NCBI GenBank assembly: GCA_001774505.1
Contig: MFAF01000100.1
Coordinates: forward strand, 1,539-6,708
Source: Candidatus Coatesbacteria bacterium RBG_13_66_14
GTDB taxonomy: Bacteria; RBG-13-66-14
Direction: 5' to 3'
DNA length: 5,170 nt
Shown piece after piece: positions 4,916-5,170 of this stretch. Below the pieces are notes generated by a model. That model made no database searches. It saw only the letters and a list, made by a program, of their open reading frames with translations, and was not told where the DNA came from. Each line of letters opens with the position of its first letter. Position 1 is the first letter of the stretch. The position numbers were made by a program, and so were the translations under genes.

Positions 4916-5170
4916 AGCGGGCGAGGGACTCGGCGACCAGCTCCCCCAGCAGGGCCACCCGGACGTCGGTGCCCAGGCGCGCCAACGAGGCCTCTATCTG
5001 CATCGCGCACCCCGGGCACGAGGTGGCGACGACCCCGGCGCCGGTAGCTTGAATATTTTCCACCTTGCGCTCCCCGATCCGCGCCGCGGTGTCGGGATTT
5101 TTTACGAAATAGCTCCCCGCCCCCCCGCAGCACACGTCCCGCTCGGGCAGTTCGACGTAATCCCCCAGCC
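4857..5170 (-). CDS. CCG-domain Fe-S oxidoreductase subunit, C-terminal part (GlcF/LutA/HdrB-like)
   Basis: Only the last 103 or so residues are in the window; the frame is open to the right edge, so the gene begins outside. It carries the second half of a cysteine-rich CCG domain: CCGGAGSY, then about 36 residues after the Cys pair, CPGC followed by AMQIE. This CC...CxxC spacing binds an Fe-S cluster in subunits of heterodisulfide reductase (HdrB), glycolate oxidase (GlcF) and lactate utilisation proteins (LutA). GAGSYF and the CxxC-x-MQI pattern look most like GlcF-type proteins, with a likely role in passing electrons from a 2-hydroxyacid oxidation, but the partner gene is not visible. Family similarity seems to end near LVAESL; the last ~24 residues are low-complexity and run into the 3' end of the methyltransferase gene. 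A GTG at 5135 could be mistaken for a start, but coding clearly continues upstream of it. Confidence 0.82.
   Translation of the reverse strand, partial: LGDYVELPERDVCCGGAGSYFVKNPDTAARIGERKVENIQATGAGVVATSCPGCAMQIEASLARLGTDVRVALLGELVAESLARSTSPPGRRGSRHAATGSGR

Noticed and set aside
12..5170. A single functional system linking all four genes
   Set aside because: The genes are separated by promoters, a terminator and strand changes, and their roles (RNA decay, gluconeogenesis, rRNA methylation, Fe-S redox) do not form a known or evident pathway.

Overview
This window is GC-rich bacterial chromosome with four closely spaced genes: an RNase E/G-family endoribonuclease (complete, minus strand), an ATP-type phosphoenolpyruvate carboxykinase of a divergent kind (complete, minus strand), an RsmC-like rRNA guanine-N2 methyltransferase (complete, plus strand), and the C-terminal end of a CCG-domain iron-sulfur protein (minus strand, cut by the right edge). 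The high-GC code, GTG/TTG starts and recognisable sigma-70 promoters fit a bacterium. The sequences are too unlike the E. coli proteins to be a gammaproteobacterium, and a deltaproteobacterium-like lineage or a candidate phylum is plausible, but I cannot place it from four genes. I see no mobile element, CRISPR array, tRNA or rRNA.

Layout. 12-1577 (-): RNase E/G, starting at a TTG codon. 1578-1998: a 421-base gap holding, in the minus-strand reading direction, the pckA terminator (1952-1985), a cluster of strong GC-rich inverted repeats (1861-1908), a good sigma-70 promoter with an extended -10 (1800-1829), a palindrome at the predicted transcription start (1775-1789) and a roughly 215-base structured leader for the RNase gene. 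1999-3786 (-): PEP carboxykinase. 3787-3928: a compact divergent control region with back-to-back candidate promoters, one for pckA and one for the methyltransferase. 3929-4915 (+): RsmC-like methyltransferase. 4857-5170 (-): end of the Fe-S protein, whose reading frame overlaps the methyltransferase gene tail to tail by 59 bases.

How they fit together. The genes look like ordinary housekeeping functions (RNA processing, gluconeogenesis or anaplerosis, ribosome modification, probably 2-hydroxyacid or electron-transfer redox chemistry) and not one pathway. pckA and the RNase gene are co-oriented but appear to be separate transcription units, because a terminator and a new promoter lie between them. 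No clear undescribed multi-gene system is visible. The parts most worth checking are the structured leader of the RNase gene (possible autoregulation), the divergent PEP carboxykinase with altered motifs and a terminal CxxC, and the inverted-repeat cluster between the two minus-strand genes.
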